Shown here in pieces: positions 15,494-24,363 of a stretch of DNA of 64,000 nucleotides; the stretch's first letter is position 1; the number at the start of each line of letters is the position of its first letter. The position numbers and the translations under genes are program-made. The notes under the pieces were generated by a model. The model had not been told where the DNA came from and made no database searches. It saw only the letters and a list, made by a program, of their open reading frames with translations. The stretch is taken from NCBI RefSeq assembly GCF_016862915.1, contig NZ_BONW01000004.1, positions 124,001-188,000 of the forward strand. The letters are read 5' to 3'. Source of the stretch: Plantactinospora endophytica. GTDB taxonomy: Bacteria > Actinomycetota > Actinomycetes > Mycobacteriales > Micromonosporaceae.

Positions 15494-16479
15494 GCCTGGT
15501 CCTCCTCCCGGCGGAATACCTGCACCAGATAGGTGGCGATGAAGCCGGTGGAGATGAGCAGCAGGATCACCGCGATCGCCGACCCGTACCCGATCCGGCT
15601 GGCCTCCCCGACGATGTTGTCGGTGACCAGCACCGACAGCAGCTCCAGGCCATTGCGCCCCCGGTTGATCGCGTACACGATGTCGAACGCGCGCAGCGCC
15701 TCGATGACGGTGATCACCAGCACGATCACGTTGACCGGGCGCAGCGTGGGGAAGACCACCCGGAAGAAGGTCTGCGGCTCGTTCGCCCCGTCGATCGCCG
15801 CCGCCTCCTTCAAACCCGGGTCGACGGCTTTCAGCCCGGCGAGGTAGAGCAGCATGACGTACCCGACGTGCCGCCAGCCGACCAGCAGCAGCACCGACCA
15901 GAGGTTGATCGACGGGTCGCCGAGCCAGTCGACCGGGTTGTCGGTCCGGCCGAGGAGCGCGTTCGCCGCCCCGTAGTCGCGGGAGAAGATGAGCTGGGCG
16001 AGGAAGCCGACCACCGCCAGCGACAGCACCACCGGCAGGTAGAACGCGGTCTGGTAGAAGCGGGTGAACCGCATCTCCCGGTCCAGCAGCACCGCCAGGA
16101 AGAGCCCGAACGGGGTGGCGACCAGGCCGAGGAAGGCGAGCCAGAGCAGGTTGTGCCAGACCGCCGGCCAGAACGGCGGATAGTTGCTGACGATGTTGAC
16201 GTAGTTGTCCAGCCCGACCGGGCGGATCTCGCCCAGCCCGTCCCACGAGGTGAACGACAGCCCGATCGAGGCCAGCGCCGGCCCCCAGATCAGCACCAGG
16301 TCGAGCAGCAGCGGCAGGCCGAGCAACAGCCCGATCACCGCGATGTCGCGCGGGGTGAACCGGCCGATCCGCCGCCGCCGCCGTCGAGGCCGGCCTTGCT
16401 TTCCGGGTACGTCTGCCGCCCGCCCAGCCTCGACCGGCGGCACCGTCGGAGTCGGTGGCGGAGTCGAAGTCACCGGCAA
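15490..16479 (-). CDS. Carbohydrate ABC transporter permease, MalF type
   Basis: Partner permease of the importer, up to 329 residues with a Pro/Arg-rich cytosolic N terminus and six membrane helices. The EAA loop is K-E-A-A-A-I-D-G-A-N-E-P-Q-T-F-F with R-V-V-F-P-T-L-R after it. The longest start is TTG 16479; GTG 16473, two codons in, sits better behind a GGCGG site and is equally plausible. It begins about 10 bases after the stop of the binding-protein gene and overlaps the MalG-type gene by four bases, giving the order binding protein, MalF type, MalG type. Confidence 0.9.
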   Translation of the reverse strand: MPVTSTPPPTPTVPPVEAGRAADVPGKQGRPRRRRRRIGRFTPRDIAVIGLLLGLPLLLDLVLIWGPALASIGLSFTSWDGLGEIRPVGLDNYVNIVSNYPPFWPAVWHNLLWLAFLGLVATPFGLFLAVLLDREMRFTRFYQTAFYLPVVLSLAVVGFLAQLIFSRDYGAANALLGRTDNPVDWLGDPSINLWSVLLLVGWRHVGYVMLLYLAGLKAVDPGLKEAAAIDGANEPQTFFRVVFPTLRPVNVIVLVITVIEALRAFDIVYAINRGRNGLELLSVLVTDNIVGEASRIGYGSAIAVILLLISTGFIATYLVQVFRREEDQA

Positions 16480-16486
16480 CCGCCGA

Positions 16487-17809
16487 TCAGGAGGCGAAGA
16501 TGGTCTTCTTCTGCGACTCGATCCGCTTACACAGCCCGTCGACGTCGTCCGGTTTGTTGAGGAAGCTCTGCAACGACGGGATCATGACCGTGGAGGCGAA
16601 GTCCGGCCGGGTGTCCCGGTCGAGGAACTGGGAGATCTGCTTTGCCCCGCCGACCAACTCGACCGCCTTCTTCTGCAACGCGCTGTACCCGCTGGTGTCG
16701 GCACCGTTGTGCGTGGCGACGTTGTTCGGGTCGCTGCGCAGGTACGCGTTCTGCGCCTTCGCGCTGGCCAGGTAGCGGAGCAGTTCCTTCGCCCCGTCGA
16801 CGTTCTTCACCTTGCTGGAGATCATGAAGCCGTCGATCGGCGCCTCGACCGCGTCCTGGCCGTGCGCCTCGACGATCTGCGGGAACGGGAAGAAGTCCAT
16901 GTCGGCCGCGACCTCGCCCTGGAACTGCTGGCCGACGAACATGCCGAGCAGGTACATCCCGGTCTGCTTCTGACCCAGCGACTGCGCCGCCTCCTGCCAG
17001 GTCCGCCCGTTCGCCCCCGGCTGGCAGTACGGCAGCAGTTCCCGCCAGAGCGTGAAGACCTGCTTGACCCGGTTGTCCTCCCAGGACTCCTTCCCGGCCA
17101 TCAGGCTGACGTGGAAGTCGTACCCGTTGCTGCGCATGTTGATGTAGTCGAAGGTGCCCATCGCGGGCCAGCCGTCCTTGTCGGCCATCGCGATCGGGAT
17201 CAGCCCGTCCGACTTCATCTTCGTGGCCAGCGCCTTGAGGTCGTCCCAGGTCTTCGGGACCTGGTAGCCCTTCTCCTGGAACACGCTCTTCCGGTAGAAG
17301 ACCGCCCACGGGTAGTAGTAGAACGGCACGAAGTACTGCTTGCCGTCGGTACCGGTCGAAGCCTGTTTCATCGCGGCCGAGAAGTCGCCGCCGATCGACT
17401 GCCAGATGTCGGAGATGTCGGTGGCCAGCCCCTGGGCGGCAAAATACTGCATCCGGAAGCCGGAGAACCAGGTGAAGACGTCGTCCGGGGTCGCCTGGAG
17501 GTAGCGGGTGATGTTCTCCTGGAAGGTGTTGTGGTCGACCGTGTTGATTTTCACGTCGAGCCCGGACGCCGCGAGTACCTCGGCGACCGCCTTCTTCGGT
17601 ACCTCGTCGGAGTAGTTGGAGCCGAAGGTCACCGTCCCGCCGCCACCCCCGCCATCGGTCGGCTTCTCGCAGGCCGCCAACCCCACCGGCAGGGCCAGCG
17701 CACCGGCCGCGTACGCGGCACCGCCGAGCAGGCGACGCCGGTTGAGCGGACCCGGCGTGGGGCGGGCGCGCATCGCGGGAACGGTTCGGCCGGGCTGCAC
17801 AGTCGCCAT
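16487..17809 (-). CDS. Sugar ABC transporter substrate-binding lipoprotein
   Basis: 440-residue family 1 solute-binding protein. The N terminus has a twin-arginine run (N-R-R-R-L-L) followed by a hydrophobic stretch and a lipobox V-G-L-A-A-C, then a flexible G-rich linker, so it is an exported lipoprotein, possibly via Tat. ATG 17809 is preceded by a strong GAGGAG ribosome site. The longer open frame upstream has no supporting features and was discarded. It is the first gene of the importer operon, with a vegetative-type promoter just upstream. The binding-pocket aromatic residues typical of oligosaccharide binders are numerous, but the sugar cannot be named. Confidence 0.92.
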   Translation of the reverse strand: MATVQPGRTVPAMRARPTPGPLNRRRLLGGAAYAAGALALPVGLAACEKPTDGGGGGGTVTFGSNYSDEVPKKAVAEVLAASGLDVKINTVDHNTFQENITRYLQATPDDVFTWFSGFRMQYFAAQGLATDISDIWQSIGGDFSAAMKQASTGTDGKQYFVPFYYYPWAVFYRKSVFQEKGYQVPKTWDDLKALATKMKSDGLIPIAMADKDGWPAMGTFDYINMRSNGYDFHVSLMAGKESWEDNRVKQVFTLWRELLPYCQPGANGRTWQEAAQSLGQKQTGMYLLGMFVGQQFQGEVAADMDFFPFPQIVEAHGQDAVEAPIDGFMISSKVKNVDGAKELLRYLASAKAQNAYLRSDPNNVATHNGADTSGYSALQKKAVELVGGAKQISQFLDRDTRPDFASTVMIPSLQSFLNKPDDVDGLCKRIESQKKTIFAS

Positions 17810-17886
17810 CGTGTCTCCTCGCGCCGCTGCGGGTGGGATCGACCACCGCTCCGCAACGGCCGATCCGCGCACGAAACCTGCTGGCA

Positions 17887-17916
17887 ACAGTAGGAGGGTA
17901 GACGGAAGAGGGTCAA
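17887..17916 (-). promoter_or_regulatory. Vegetative-type promoter of the sugar importer operon
   Basis: On the minus strand a TTGACC -35 (17916-17911) and TACTGT -10 (17892-17887) are separated by 18 bases, about 75 bases before the binding-protein start. An ATCGAT palindrome lies just upstream near 17930. Good match to the housekeeping consensus; no operator is certain. Confidence 0.6.
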
Positions 17917-18006
17917 GAACTTAGATCAATCGATGCCCGTTCGACGCTCGTCTCAGCGAAGGGCGATGCGGTCAGGAGCGGTTGCCGTCCCCGATGTGGG
18001 GGCGAC

Positions 18007-18885
18007 CTATCCGCCGAGAACGTCGTCGACGCTCGTGGCGTTGCCGGCGCGGCGCAGCCAGGTGTCGAGTTGGGGCAGGTCGGTGCAGGCGAGGATCTGC
18101 TCACGGGCCTCGGCCGGTACGGCCACGCCACGACCGTCGAGCACGGTCAGGATCGCCCGGGCCTCACCCCGGGCCTCGCCCTGCTTTTCGTATCGGGCGG
18201 CAAGCTCCCGCAGCAACTCGCTGCGGAGTTCGTAGTCCGCGGTGGTGGTCATGAAGGCCTCCCAACGAGTCCGGACCGCCGCCGGCAGTCCGGCCAGTAC
18301 GACGTCATAATACAAGATTGCCGCTCTCGGGCCGACCGAGCGAAGTGCCTCCATCAGCGCCGGAAAAGTGGCTTCCACCTGGGCATTCTGGCCGTGGCAG
18401 ATGGCCGAGAGGACGGCCAGTGCCGGGTTGGTCCGGGCAAGGTCCACGTCCACGACCAGCGGTACGTCGTTCGGCGTGAAGATGAACGGCCGCAGCGACA
18501 GGCTCAACCCGTCGAATTCGAACAGCCCCCGATAACGGCGGGCGGTCCGGGGATCGGGGCAGTAGACCAGCAGCGCCGCGTCGACATCCAACTCGGTTTC
18601 GAGCTGGGCCACGTAGAGCTTCCAGGTACGTCGTTTCGTGGCGTCCCAGCGACGCTGGATCTCGAATACCGCCGCGAGCAGTGGCCGGTCGGCCGGGTCG
18701 CAGAAGAGCAGCATCCCGTCCGCGTGGTACGTACGCGGGACCAGGACCCGTACGTCCGTGGCGTGCGTGCGGGCGTGATGGTAGTCGGGCACCTTCACGT
18801 TGAACACGTGCGTCAGTAGCCAGGCGACCAGGCTCGGATCGAGCTTGGCCAGGGCCACCGGGGACTCGTGCTCGGCACTCGGCAT
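18007..18885 (-). CDS. Rpn-like PD-(D/E)XK nuclease-fold protein
   Basis: 292-residue cytosolic protein resembling the Rpn/transposase-like nuclease group seen in many actinomycete genomes. A PD-(D/E)XK-type core is suggested by acidic residues in M-L-L-F-C-D-P-A-D-R-P, a strand with V-F-E-I-Q-R-R (the E-x-Q motif), and a following Lys-rich helix. The C-terminal third is helical (Y-E-L-R-S-E-L-L-R-E-L-A-A-R-Y-E-K-Q-G-E-A-R-G), typical of these proteins. ATG 18885 was chosen; GTG 18915 would add 10 residues and neither has a good ribosome site. No partner methylase or transposon ends are nearby. Function in recombination is inferred only from family resemblance. Confidence 0.55.
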   Translation of the reverse strand: MPSAEHESPVALAKLDPSLVAWLLTHVFNVKVPDYHHARTHATDVRVLVPRTYHADGMLLFCDPADRPLLAAVFEIQRRWDATKRRTWKLYVAQLETELDVDAALLVYCPDPRTARRYRGLFEFDGLSLSLRPFIFTPNDVPLVVDVDLARTNPALAVLSAICHGQNAQVEATFPALMEALRSVGPRAAILYYDVVLAGLPAAVRTRWEAFMTTTADYELRSELLRELAARYEKQGEARGEARAILTVLDGRGVAVPAEAREQILACTDLPQLDTWLRRAGNATSVDDVLGG

Positions 18886-18970
18886 GGTGAGCACCGTACG
18901 AGAGGGGTACGACACTGCACGTGACGGCTCGGTGCCCCATCCGCCGGGTCACCGGCTGCGGATGGTCGCC

Positions 18971-19444
18971 TCAGTGTCGGGCGGTGCCGATCGAGGTCTG
19001 CTCGACGGCCCGTTCCAGGGCTCGGTAGACCTGCCCGAACCGCAGTGCGTCACCGGTGCTGAGCAACCGGACCGGCGTACCGCGCCACTGCGCCCAGATC
19101 TCCAGCCGGTGCGTGCCGCGCACGTAGCTGCGGTCGACATGTTCCAGCAGGTAGTCGGCGACCGGGGCGGCGGCGAGCCCGACCAGGACGGAGGCGCCGA
19201 CGATCGCGATGGTGACGGTGAGCGAGGTGTGCAGGCGTACCGCGATCACGATGCCGAGCACGGCGGCGACCAGCGGGCCGGCGAGCCCGGCCAACAGCGC
19301 GCCCCGGCCGGCCAGGATGCCCCAGGAGCGGGCGCCTCGGACGTGCCAGACCTGGGCGACCTCGACCAGCGGATAGGCCCGGCCGTCCACCCGGATCGCC
19401 TCCGAGGTGATCCGTATCGTCCGATCGTCGTAGTACGTGGTCAT
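18971..19444 (-). CDS. DUF6232-like small membrane protein, paralogue B
   Basis: 157 residues. N-terminal M-T-T-Y-Y-D-D-R-T-I-R-I-T-S-E-A-I-R-V-D, two membrane helices in the middle and a tail with T-G-D-A-L-R-F-G-Q-V-Y-R-A-L-E-R-A. It matches paralogue A (14000-14482) segment by segment. ATG 19444 is preferred over ATG 19450 because the AGGTGG site then has normal spacing. It is divergent from the enoyl-CoA hydratase gene. Function unknown. Confidence 0.78.
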   Translation of the reverse strand: MTTYYDDRTIRITSEAIRVDGRAYPLVEVAQVWHVRGARSWGILAGRGALLAGLAGPLVAAVLGIVIAVRLHTSLTVTIAIVGASVLVGLAAAPVADYLLEHVDRSYVRGTHRLEIWAQWRGTPVRLLSTGDALRFGQVYRALERAVEQTSIGTARH

Positions 19445-19552
19445 CGTCATTCCACCTGGCCGAGTCCGACGTGCTCAGCGTATCCGGAAACGGTACCCCG
19501 CAGGGTCCACCCGGAATCCCTCCCGACCTGCCGGGGTCGGCATAACGCCCGT

Positions 19553-19583
19553 TAGGGTGAGCCTCGCGACTTCGACGTGGAGG
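19553..19583 (+). promoter_or_regulatory. Promoter -10 and ribosome site of the enoyl-CoA hydratase gene
   Basis: TAGGGT at 19553-19558 is a good actinomycete -10 element and predicts a start point near 19565. GGAGG at 19579-19583 lies six bases before GTG 19590 and fixes that start over longer upstream frames. Confidence 0.5.
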
Positions 19584-19589
19584 TGGGCT

Positions 19590-20363
19590 GTGGGCGACTT
19601 CGTCCGGGTGGAGACCAACGAGGGTATCGGCACGATCCGGCTGGACCGGCCGCCGATGAACGCCCTGAACACCCAGGTGCAGGAGGAGTTGCGGGCCGCC
19701 GCGACCACGGTCTCCGCCGATCCGGACGTCCGCGCGGTCATCGTGTACGGCGGGGAGAAGGTCTTCGCCGCCGGCGCCGACATCAAGGAGATGGCCGACA
19801 TGTCGTACGTCGACATGGCGGAGCGGGCCGCCGACCTGTCCAGTGCGCTCGGCGCGCTCGCCCGGATCCCGAAGCCGGTGGTCGCGGCGATCACCGGGTA
19901 CGCCCTCGGCGGCGGCTGCGAGCTGGCGCTGGCCTGCGACTGGCGGGTGGTCGCCGAGGACGCGAAACTCGGTCAGCCGGAGATCAAGCTCGGCGTCATC
20001 CCGGGCGCCGGCGGCACCCAGCGGCTGGCCCGGCTGATCGGCCCGGCCCGGGCCAAGGACCTGATCATGTCCGGTCGGATGGTCGACGCGGCCGAGGCGC
20101 TCCGGATCGGCCTTGCCGACCGGGTGGTCCCGGCCGACCAGGTGTACGCCGAGGCGGTGGCACTGGTCCGGCCCTACCTGCACGGGCCCGCTCAGGCGCT
20201 TCGGGCGGCCAAGCAGGCCGTGGACGGCGGGCTGGAGATGGATCTCGCCTCCGGACTGGCCTGGGAGAGCCAGCTCTTCGCGGCACTCTTCGCCACCGAC
20301 GACCGCCGGGAGGGGATGGCCGCCTTCGTTGAGAAGCGCCGCCCCGACTTCACCGGCCGATGA
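19590..20363 (+). CDS. Enoyl-CoA hydratase/isomerase (crotonase) family
   Basis: 257-residue crotonase-fold enzyme, cytosolic, hydrating enoyl-CoA esters in fatty or branched acid oxidation. The oxyanion-hole motifs are present (F-A-A-G-A-D-I-K-E-M near residue 60 and A-L-G-G-G-C-E-L-A-L-A-C-D near 106). The catalytic-Glu region G-Q-P-E-I-K-L-G-V-I-P-G-A-G-G-T-Q-R-L follows at about 131-150, with G-T-Q-R typical of true hydratases. GTG 19590 follows GGAGG. It stands about 145 bases before the ThDP-enzyme gene on the same strand, which has its own promoter-like sequence. Confidence 0.92.
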   Translation: MGDFVRVETNEGIGTIRLDRPPMNALNTQVQEELRAAATTVSADPDVRAVIVYGGEKVFAAGADIKEMADMSYVDMAERAADLSSALGALARIPKPVVAAITGYALGGGCELALACDWRVVAEDAKLGQPEIKLGVIPGAGGTQRLARLIGPARAKDLIMSGRMVDAAEALRIGLADRVVPADQVYAEAVALVRPYLHGPAQALRAAKQAVDGGLEMDLASGLAWESQLFAALFATDDRREGMAAFVEKRRPDFTGR

Positions 20364-20434
20364 CCTCCGCCCGATGCCCGCGTCGGTGACCCCGGCGAGG
20401 GGACGCACCGGTCGATGACATCGACCCGGAATAG

Positions 20435-20502
20435 GTGAGTGTCGCTCACGTTCTTTCTGACCGGCCGGTAACCTTCGCAGGAACCACGGCGGACGACAGG
20501 AG
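20435..20502 (+). promoter_or_regulatory. Inverted repeat, -10 and ribosome site before the ThDP-enzyme gene
   Basis: GTGAG-N5-CTCAC at 20435-20449 is a small dyad, followed by TAACCT at 20469-20474 (a good -10) and AGGAG at 20498-20502, five bases before ATG 20508. The dyad overlaps the -35 position and could be an operator, but it is short. Confidence 0.45.
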
Positions 20503-20507
20503 CGGCG

Positions 20508-22130
20508 ATGACGGAACGGATCGAAGGACACGGCGGCGACCTGGCCCTGGCGGCCCTGCGGGCGTACGGCGTGCGGGAGATGTTCACCCTCTCCGGTGGC
20601 CACGTCTTCCCGCTGTACGACGCGGCGCACCGTACCGACTTTCCGATCTACGACGTCCGGCACGAGCAGTCGGCCGTCTTCGCCGCCGAGGCGGTCGCCA
20701 AGTTGCAGCGCCGGCCGGGGCTGGCCGTGCTCACCGCCGGCCCCGGGGTGACCAACGGGATCTCGGGCCTGACCAGTGCGTACTTCAACGCCTCCCCGGT
20801 GCTGGTGCTCGGCGGCCGGGCGCCGGCCTTCCGGTGGGGCTCGGGCAGTCTTCAGGAGATCGACCACGTGCCGCTGGTCGCCCCGGTCACCAAGCACGCG
20901 GCCACCGTCTGGTCGCCGGACGACGTACCGGGGGCGGTGGCCGGGGCGCTGACCGAGGCGTTGACCCCGCACCGGGGGCCGGTCTTCCTGGACCTGCCGC
21001 TGGAGGTGATCTTCTCCACCGGTGAGGTGGAGCCGCCGGCCGGACCGGCGATCGCGCCCGTCGAGCCGGATCCCGACCAGGTGGCGGAGGCAGCCCGGCT
21101 GATCGCCGGAGCCGAGCGCCCGGTCATCATCGCCGGCTCCGACGTGTACGCCGGGAACGCCGTCGACGCGCTGCGGGCCGCTGCCGAGGCACTCCGGGTG
21201 CCGGTCTTCACCAACGGGATGGGCCGCGGTGCGCTGCCGCCCGGCCATCCGCTCAGCTTCGCCAAGGCCCGCCGGGCCGCCCTCGGCGGTGCCGACGTGG
21301 TCGTGGTGGTCGGCACCCCGCTGGACTTCCGGCTCGGCTTCGGCGACTTCGGCGACGCTCAGGTGGTGCACGTGGTGGACGCGCCGAGCCAGCGGGCGGC
21401 ACACGTCGAACCGGCCGTCAGCCCGGCCGGCGACCTGCGGCTGATCCTGACCGCGCTCGCCGACCACTCCGGTGACCGGGCCGACCACGAGTCGTGGATC
21501 GACGGGCTGCGCACTGCCGAGGACGCCGCCCGGGCCAAGGACGCGGCGGCGATGGCGGCCGAGACCGATCCGATCAAGCCGGCCCGGGTCTATGGCGAAC
21601 TGCGTCGGGTACTCGCCCCGGACGCGGTCACCATCGGCGACGGCGGCGACTTCGTCTCGTACGCCGGCCGTTACCTGGAGCCCGCCCAGCCTGGTACCTG
21701 GCTCGACCCCGGCCCGTACGGCTGCCTCGGCACCGGAATGGGCTACGCGATGGGGGCCAGGGTCAGCTACCCGGACCGGCAGATCTGCGTGTTGATGGGC
21801 GACGGTGCGGCCGGCTTCTCGTTGATGGACGTCGAGTCGCTGGTCCGGCAGAAGCTGCCGGTGGTGATCGTGGTCGGCAACAACGGCATCTGGGGCCTGG
21901 AGAAGCACCCGATGCGCGGCATGTACGGCTACGACGTCGCCGCCGACCTCCAGCCCGAACTCCGCTACGACCAGGTGGTGACCGCGCTCGGCGGTGCCGG
22001 CGAGACGGTGTCGAAGGCGGCCGATCTCGGGCCGGCGCTGGAGCGGGCGTTCGACTCCGGCGTGCCGTACCTGGTCAACGTCCTGACCGACCCGTCCGAC
22101 GCCTATCCGCGCTCGTCCAACCTGGCCTGA
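20508..22130 (+). CDS. Thiamine-diphosphate enzyme, acetolactate synthase-like
   Basis: 540-residue ThDP-dependent enzyme of the acetolactate synthase / 2-hydroxyacyl-CoA lyase superfamily. The N-terminal Pyr domain has the catalytic Glu in R-H-E-Q-S-A-V-F-A-A-E-A (about residue 54). A central domain follows at about 190-330. The C-terminal PP domain has the ThDP motif G-D-G-A-A-G-F-S-L near 430 and N-N-G-I-W-G about 28 residues on. No FAD-type insert or regulatory subunit gene is seen, so valine/isoleucine biosynthesis is not implied. Oxalyl-CoA decarboxylase or 2-hydroxyacyl-CoA lyase activity is an alternative that fits the enoyl-CoA hydratase next door. Confidence 0.8.
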   Translation: MTERIEGHGGDLALAALRAYGVREMFTLSGGHVFPLYDAAHRTDFPIYDVRHEQSAVFAAEAVAKLQRRPGLAVLTAGPGVTNGISGLTSAYFNASPVLVLGGRAPAFRWGSGSLQEIDHVPLVAPVTKHAATVWSPDDVPGAVAGALTEALTPHRGPVFLDLPLEVIFSTGEVEPPAGPAIAPVEPDPDQVAEAARLIAGAERPVIIAGSDVYAGNAVDALRAAAEALRVPVFTNGMGRGALPPGHPLSFAKARRAALGGADVVVVVGTPLDFRLGFGDFGDAQVVHVVDAPSQRAAHVEPAVSPAGDLRLILTALADHSGDRADHESWIDGLRTAEDAARAKDAAAMAAETDPIKPARVYGELRRVLAPDAVTIGDGGDFVSYAGRYLEPAQPGTWLDPGPYGCLGTGMGYAMGARVSYPDRQICVLMGDGAAGFSLMDVESLVRQKLPVVIVVGNNGIWGLEKHPMRGMYGYDVAADLQPELRYDQVVTALGGAGETVSKAADLGPALERAFDSGVPYLVNVLTDPSDAYPRSSNLA

Positions 22131-22150
22131 CTCTCGGGCCGACGCGCCCA

Positions 22151-22182
22151 CCGCCCCGGGTCGGCGACATCGACCCGGGCGG
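22151..22182. terminator. Hairpin between convergent genes
   Basis: CCGCCCCGGGTCG (22151-22163) pairs with CGACCCGGGCGG (22171-22182) with one bulged C and a 7-base loop. It lies 21 bases after the ThDP-enzyme stop and before the convergent membrane-protein stop, and could serve both strands. No U-tract, as is usual in actinomycetes. Confidence 0.65.
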
Positions 22183-22222
22183 TCATCGAAACCGGTCAGC
22201 GGGGCACGGCAGCCCATCCGGG

Positions 22223-24241
22223 TCAGCGGGACCGGTCAGCGGGGTCCGTCCACCACTCGGCCGGGCCGATCGGCGGCGCCCGGAATCCCGGCTCGTCCGC
22301 CGCGTCGACCTGGTCGTTCCGGTCGGACCAGCCGTCCGACCCGCGCCGCCCCGCCGGCTCGACCTCGTCCGCCGGCTCGACCCGGTAGACCCGCTCGACC
22401 TGGTAACCCGGCTCGACCTGGTACGCCGGGTCGGGTCGGCCCGGTGCGTCGGGTGGTCTGGTCGGGGCGAGGGTGTGGTCGGCGAGGTCGGCCGGCCCCC
22501 TGCCCCTAGGTTCGGCGACCACCGTCAGGTCGGTGACCCGCAGCGGTGGTTGCCCGCCCGGCGTTGCCGACTCCCTGCCCCACCAGGTCCGCCCCGTGTC
22601 CCGCCCGCCCGGCCCGGGCCGACCCGGACCACCCGACGCGAGCAGCGGCAGCAGCAGTACGCCGAGTACGAAGGGTGCGGCCATGTAGCGGGCGGCCTGC
22701 GCGTTGTTGACCGCCAGTACCGAGAGTTGGTTGCCGAGGCTCAGCGTGGCCAGCGCCAGCAGGGTCCGGTCCCGGCGGCGCCAGGCCAGCAGTCCGATCG
22801 TCAGGTATCCCAGGTAGGCCCAGGTCGCGCCCCGCCACAGCAGCCACTCGGGCTGGCTGACCCGGCTGGACAACACGTCCGCGACCTGGCTGGCCCGCTC
22901 GCTGAGCGGCCGGCTGTACGCGACCGCCAGCACCTCCGGGCGCTGGAACCTCGGCTCCCGCTCCAGATAGATCGGCAGCGCCCAGGCGGTCGGGTTGGCG
23001 CGCAGCCCGCCGGACGGGGTGGGCCGCCAGGCGATCGAGCCTCGGCAGATTCTCGCCGCCAGCACCGTTGCCGGCGACCGGCGTACCAGGCGCCGCCAGG
23101 CGGAGAGCAGTTCCTCGTGGTGCGCCGCCGCGACGGTACGGTCGAAATCGGGGTGGTAGACGGTGGAGTCGACCGTGTGGCAGTCCGCCGACGTGCGCCA
23201 GTGGGCCAGCGGGGCCACCTTCGCCAGCAGGGTCAGGTCGGCGGCGGAGAACTCGGCCGGCTGCTCGGCGTACCCGATCGCGAGGTCGGCGAGGAATGCC
23301 TCGTAGGCCACGATGGACTCACTGTCGCGTACCCCGAGGGCGGGCAGCAGGGCCCAGTTGGTCAGCAGCGCGGCCGTGGCGGCCAGTACTCCGGCGAGCA
23401 GTACCCGGAACGCCATCCCGCGCAGCAGTACGGCCAGCAGTACGGTGACGATCGCCACCACCACGAAGCCGTTCTGCCGGAACAGGCAGATCAGGGTCAG
23501 CTCGGCCAGCAGGACGGCGAGCAGTTCCCGGGGTACCGGTCGGATGCCCCGGGCCAGCCGCAGCGCGGTCCATGGTGCGGGGGCGGCGTGTCGGACGACG
23601 GCACCCGGAGCACCGCCGGGTTCCGGGCTCCGTCCGCCGCGAGCCGGACGGAGCGGTACACCGGACCAGGCCGCTGCCGGGGCGGTCGAGCCGCCTGGGC
23701 CGGTGGCCGACGGCCGGGGGCGGGCGAGCAGCCGGGCCACCGTGCCGAGCAGGAAGACGTGGCAGATGACGTACGGCACGTCCTTCCAGACGCAGACCGC
23801 GAAGATGCCGACCGGCGGCAGCGCGACCACGACCACCGCCGCCGTGGCCCAGCCCCAGGCCGGGCCGCCGATCCGACGCAGACCCGTGACCGCGTACGCC
23901 AGGCCGGCGGCCAGGGCGGTGGTCTGCACCAGCGTCAGCGCGCCGATCCCGCCGGTGAGCCGCACCGACAGCCAGACCAGCGCGGTGTAGCTGACCGGGT
24001 GGTGGGTGTTCCACGGTCCGATGACCGCCTGCCGGACGTGGTCGAGCGAGTCCGGGCTGAACAGGCCGGGATAGCGGGCGGCCCACCAGAACAGCAGCAC
24101 CGCCTGGACCAGCGCGAAGGTCAGTACGCCGAGCCTGCTCGGCTTTTCCCGGTCCCGCCCCGGCCGGTGGTCGTCGGGCTCCGGCGACCCGTCCGTCGCC
24201 GGCCATGTCGGCCCGGTCACCACCCCGTGTGCCATGCCCAT
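22223..24241 (-). CDS. Polytopic membrane protein, DUF6020-like, with charged repeat tail
   Basis: About 672 residues with ten or more transmembrane helices and a GT-C-glycosyltransferase-like layout: a first helix followed by an acidic outer loop (Y-P-G-L-F-S-P-D-S-L-D), then W-N-T-H-H-P-V-S-Y-T. These motifs are typical of the DUF6020 family, which is thought to transfer or flip cell-envelope glycans; the activity here is inferred. The last about 110 residues are hydrophilic, with degenerate V-E-P/Y-Q-V-E-repeats (Y-Q-V-E-P-G-Y-Q-V-E-R-V-Y-R-V-E-P). ATG 24241 follows GAAGGA closely; ATG 24235 two codons on has better spacing. Confidence 0.65.
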   Translation of the reverse strand: MGMAHGVVTGPTWPATDGSPEPDDHRPGRDREKPSRLGVLTFALVQAVLLFWWAARYPGLFSPDSLDHVRQAVIGPWNTHHPVSYTALVWLSVRLTGGIGALTLVQTTALAAGLAYAVTGLRRIGGPAWGWATAAVVVVALPPVGIFAVCVWKDVPYVICHVFLLGTVARLLARPRPSATGPGGSTAPAAAWSGVPLRPARGGRSPEPGGAPGAVVRHAAPAPWTALRLARGIRPVPRELLAVLLAELTLICLFRQNGFVVVAIVTVLLAVLLRGMAFRVLLAGVLAATAALLTNWALLPALGVRDSESIVAYEAFLADLAIGYAEQPAEFSAADLTLLAKVAPLAHWRTSADCHTVDSTVYHPDFDRTVAAAHHEELLSAWRRLVRRSPATVLAARICRGSIAWRPTPSGGLRANPTAWALPIYLEREPRFQRPEVLAVAYSRPLSERASQVADVLSSRVSQPEWLLWRGATWAYLGYLTIGLLAWRRRDRTLLALATLSLGNQLSVLAVNNAQAARYMAAPFVLGVLLLPLLASGGPGRPGPGGRDTGRTWWGRESATPGGQPPLRVTDLTVVAEPRGRGPADLADHTLAPTRPPDAPGRPDPAYQVEPGYQVERVYRVEPADEVEPAGRRGSDGWSDRNDQVDAADEPGFRAPPIGPAEWWTDPADRSR

Positions 24242-24363
24242 CGTCCTTCGCCCCAAGGCGCGCGGCAGCGCCGACCAGCGGTGCGAGGGGTGGTGGCACC
24301 GATCGGGGCCATGCTAAGGCCGCCGCCGGCCCCGGGTACCCGGAACGGCGGACTCCGCACCCG

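Noticed and set aside
18007-18885. Transposase or IS element
   Set aside because: The Rpn-like protein has transposase-like relatives, but no terminal inverted repeats or target duplications flank it and no DDE motif is seen.
20508-22130. Acetolactate synthase of branched-chain amino acid synthesis (ilvB)
   Set aside because: No small regulatory subunit or ilv genes adjacent, and family similarity fits 2-hydroxyacyl-CoA lyase-type enzymes about as well, so no symbol was given.
19050-22217. Very long open frames opposite real genes, e.g. minus strand here, plus strand 26424-29669, minus strand 43923-46787 and 46867-49599
   Set aside because: They are by-products of high GC at third codon positions. 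The translations are Arg/Pro/Gly-rich without domain features, and the opposite-strand genes have clear family motifs.
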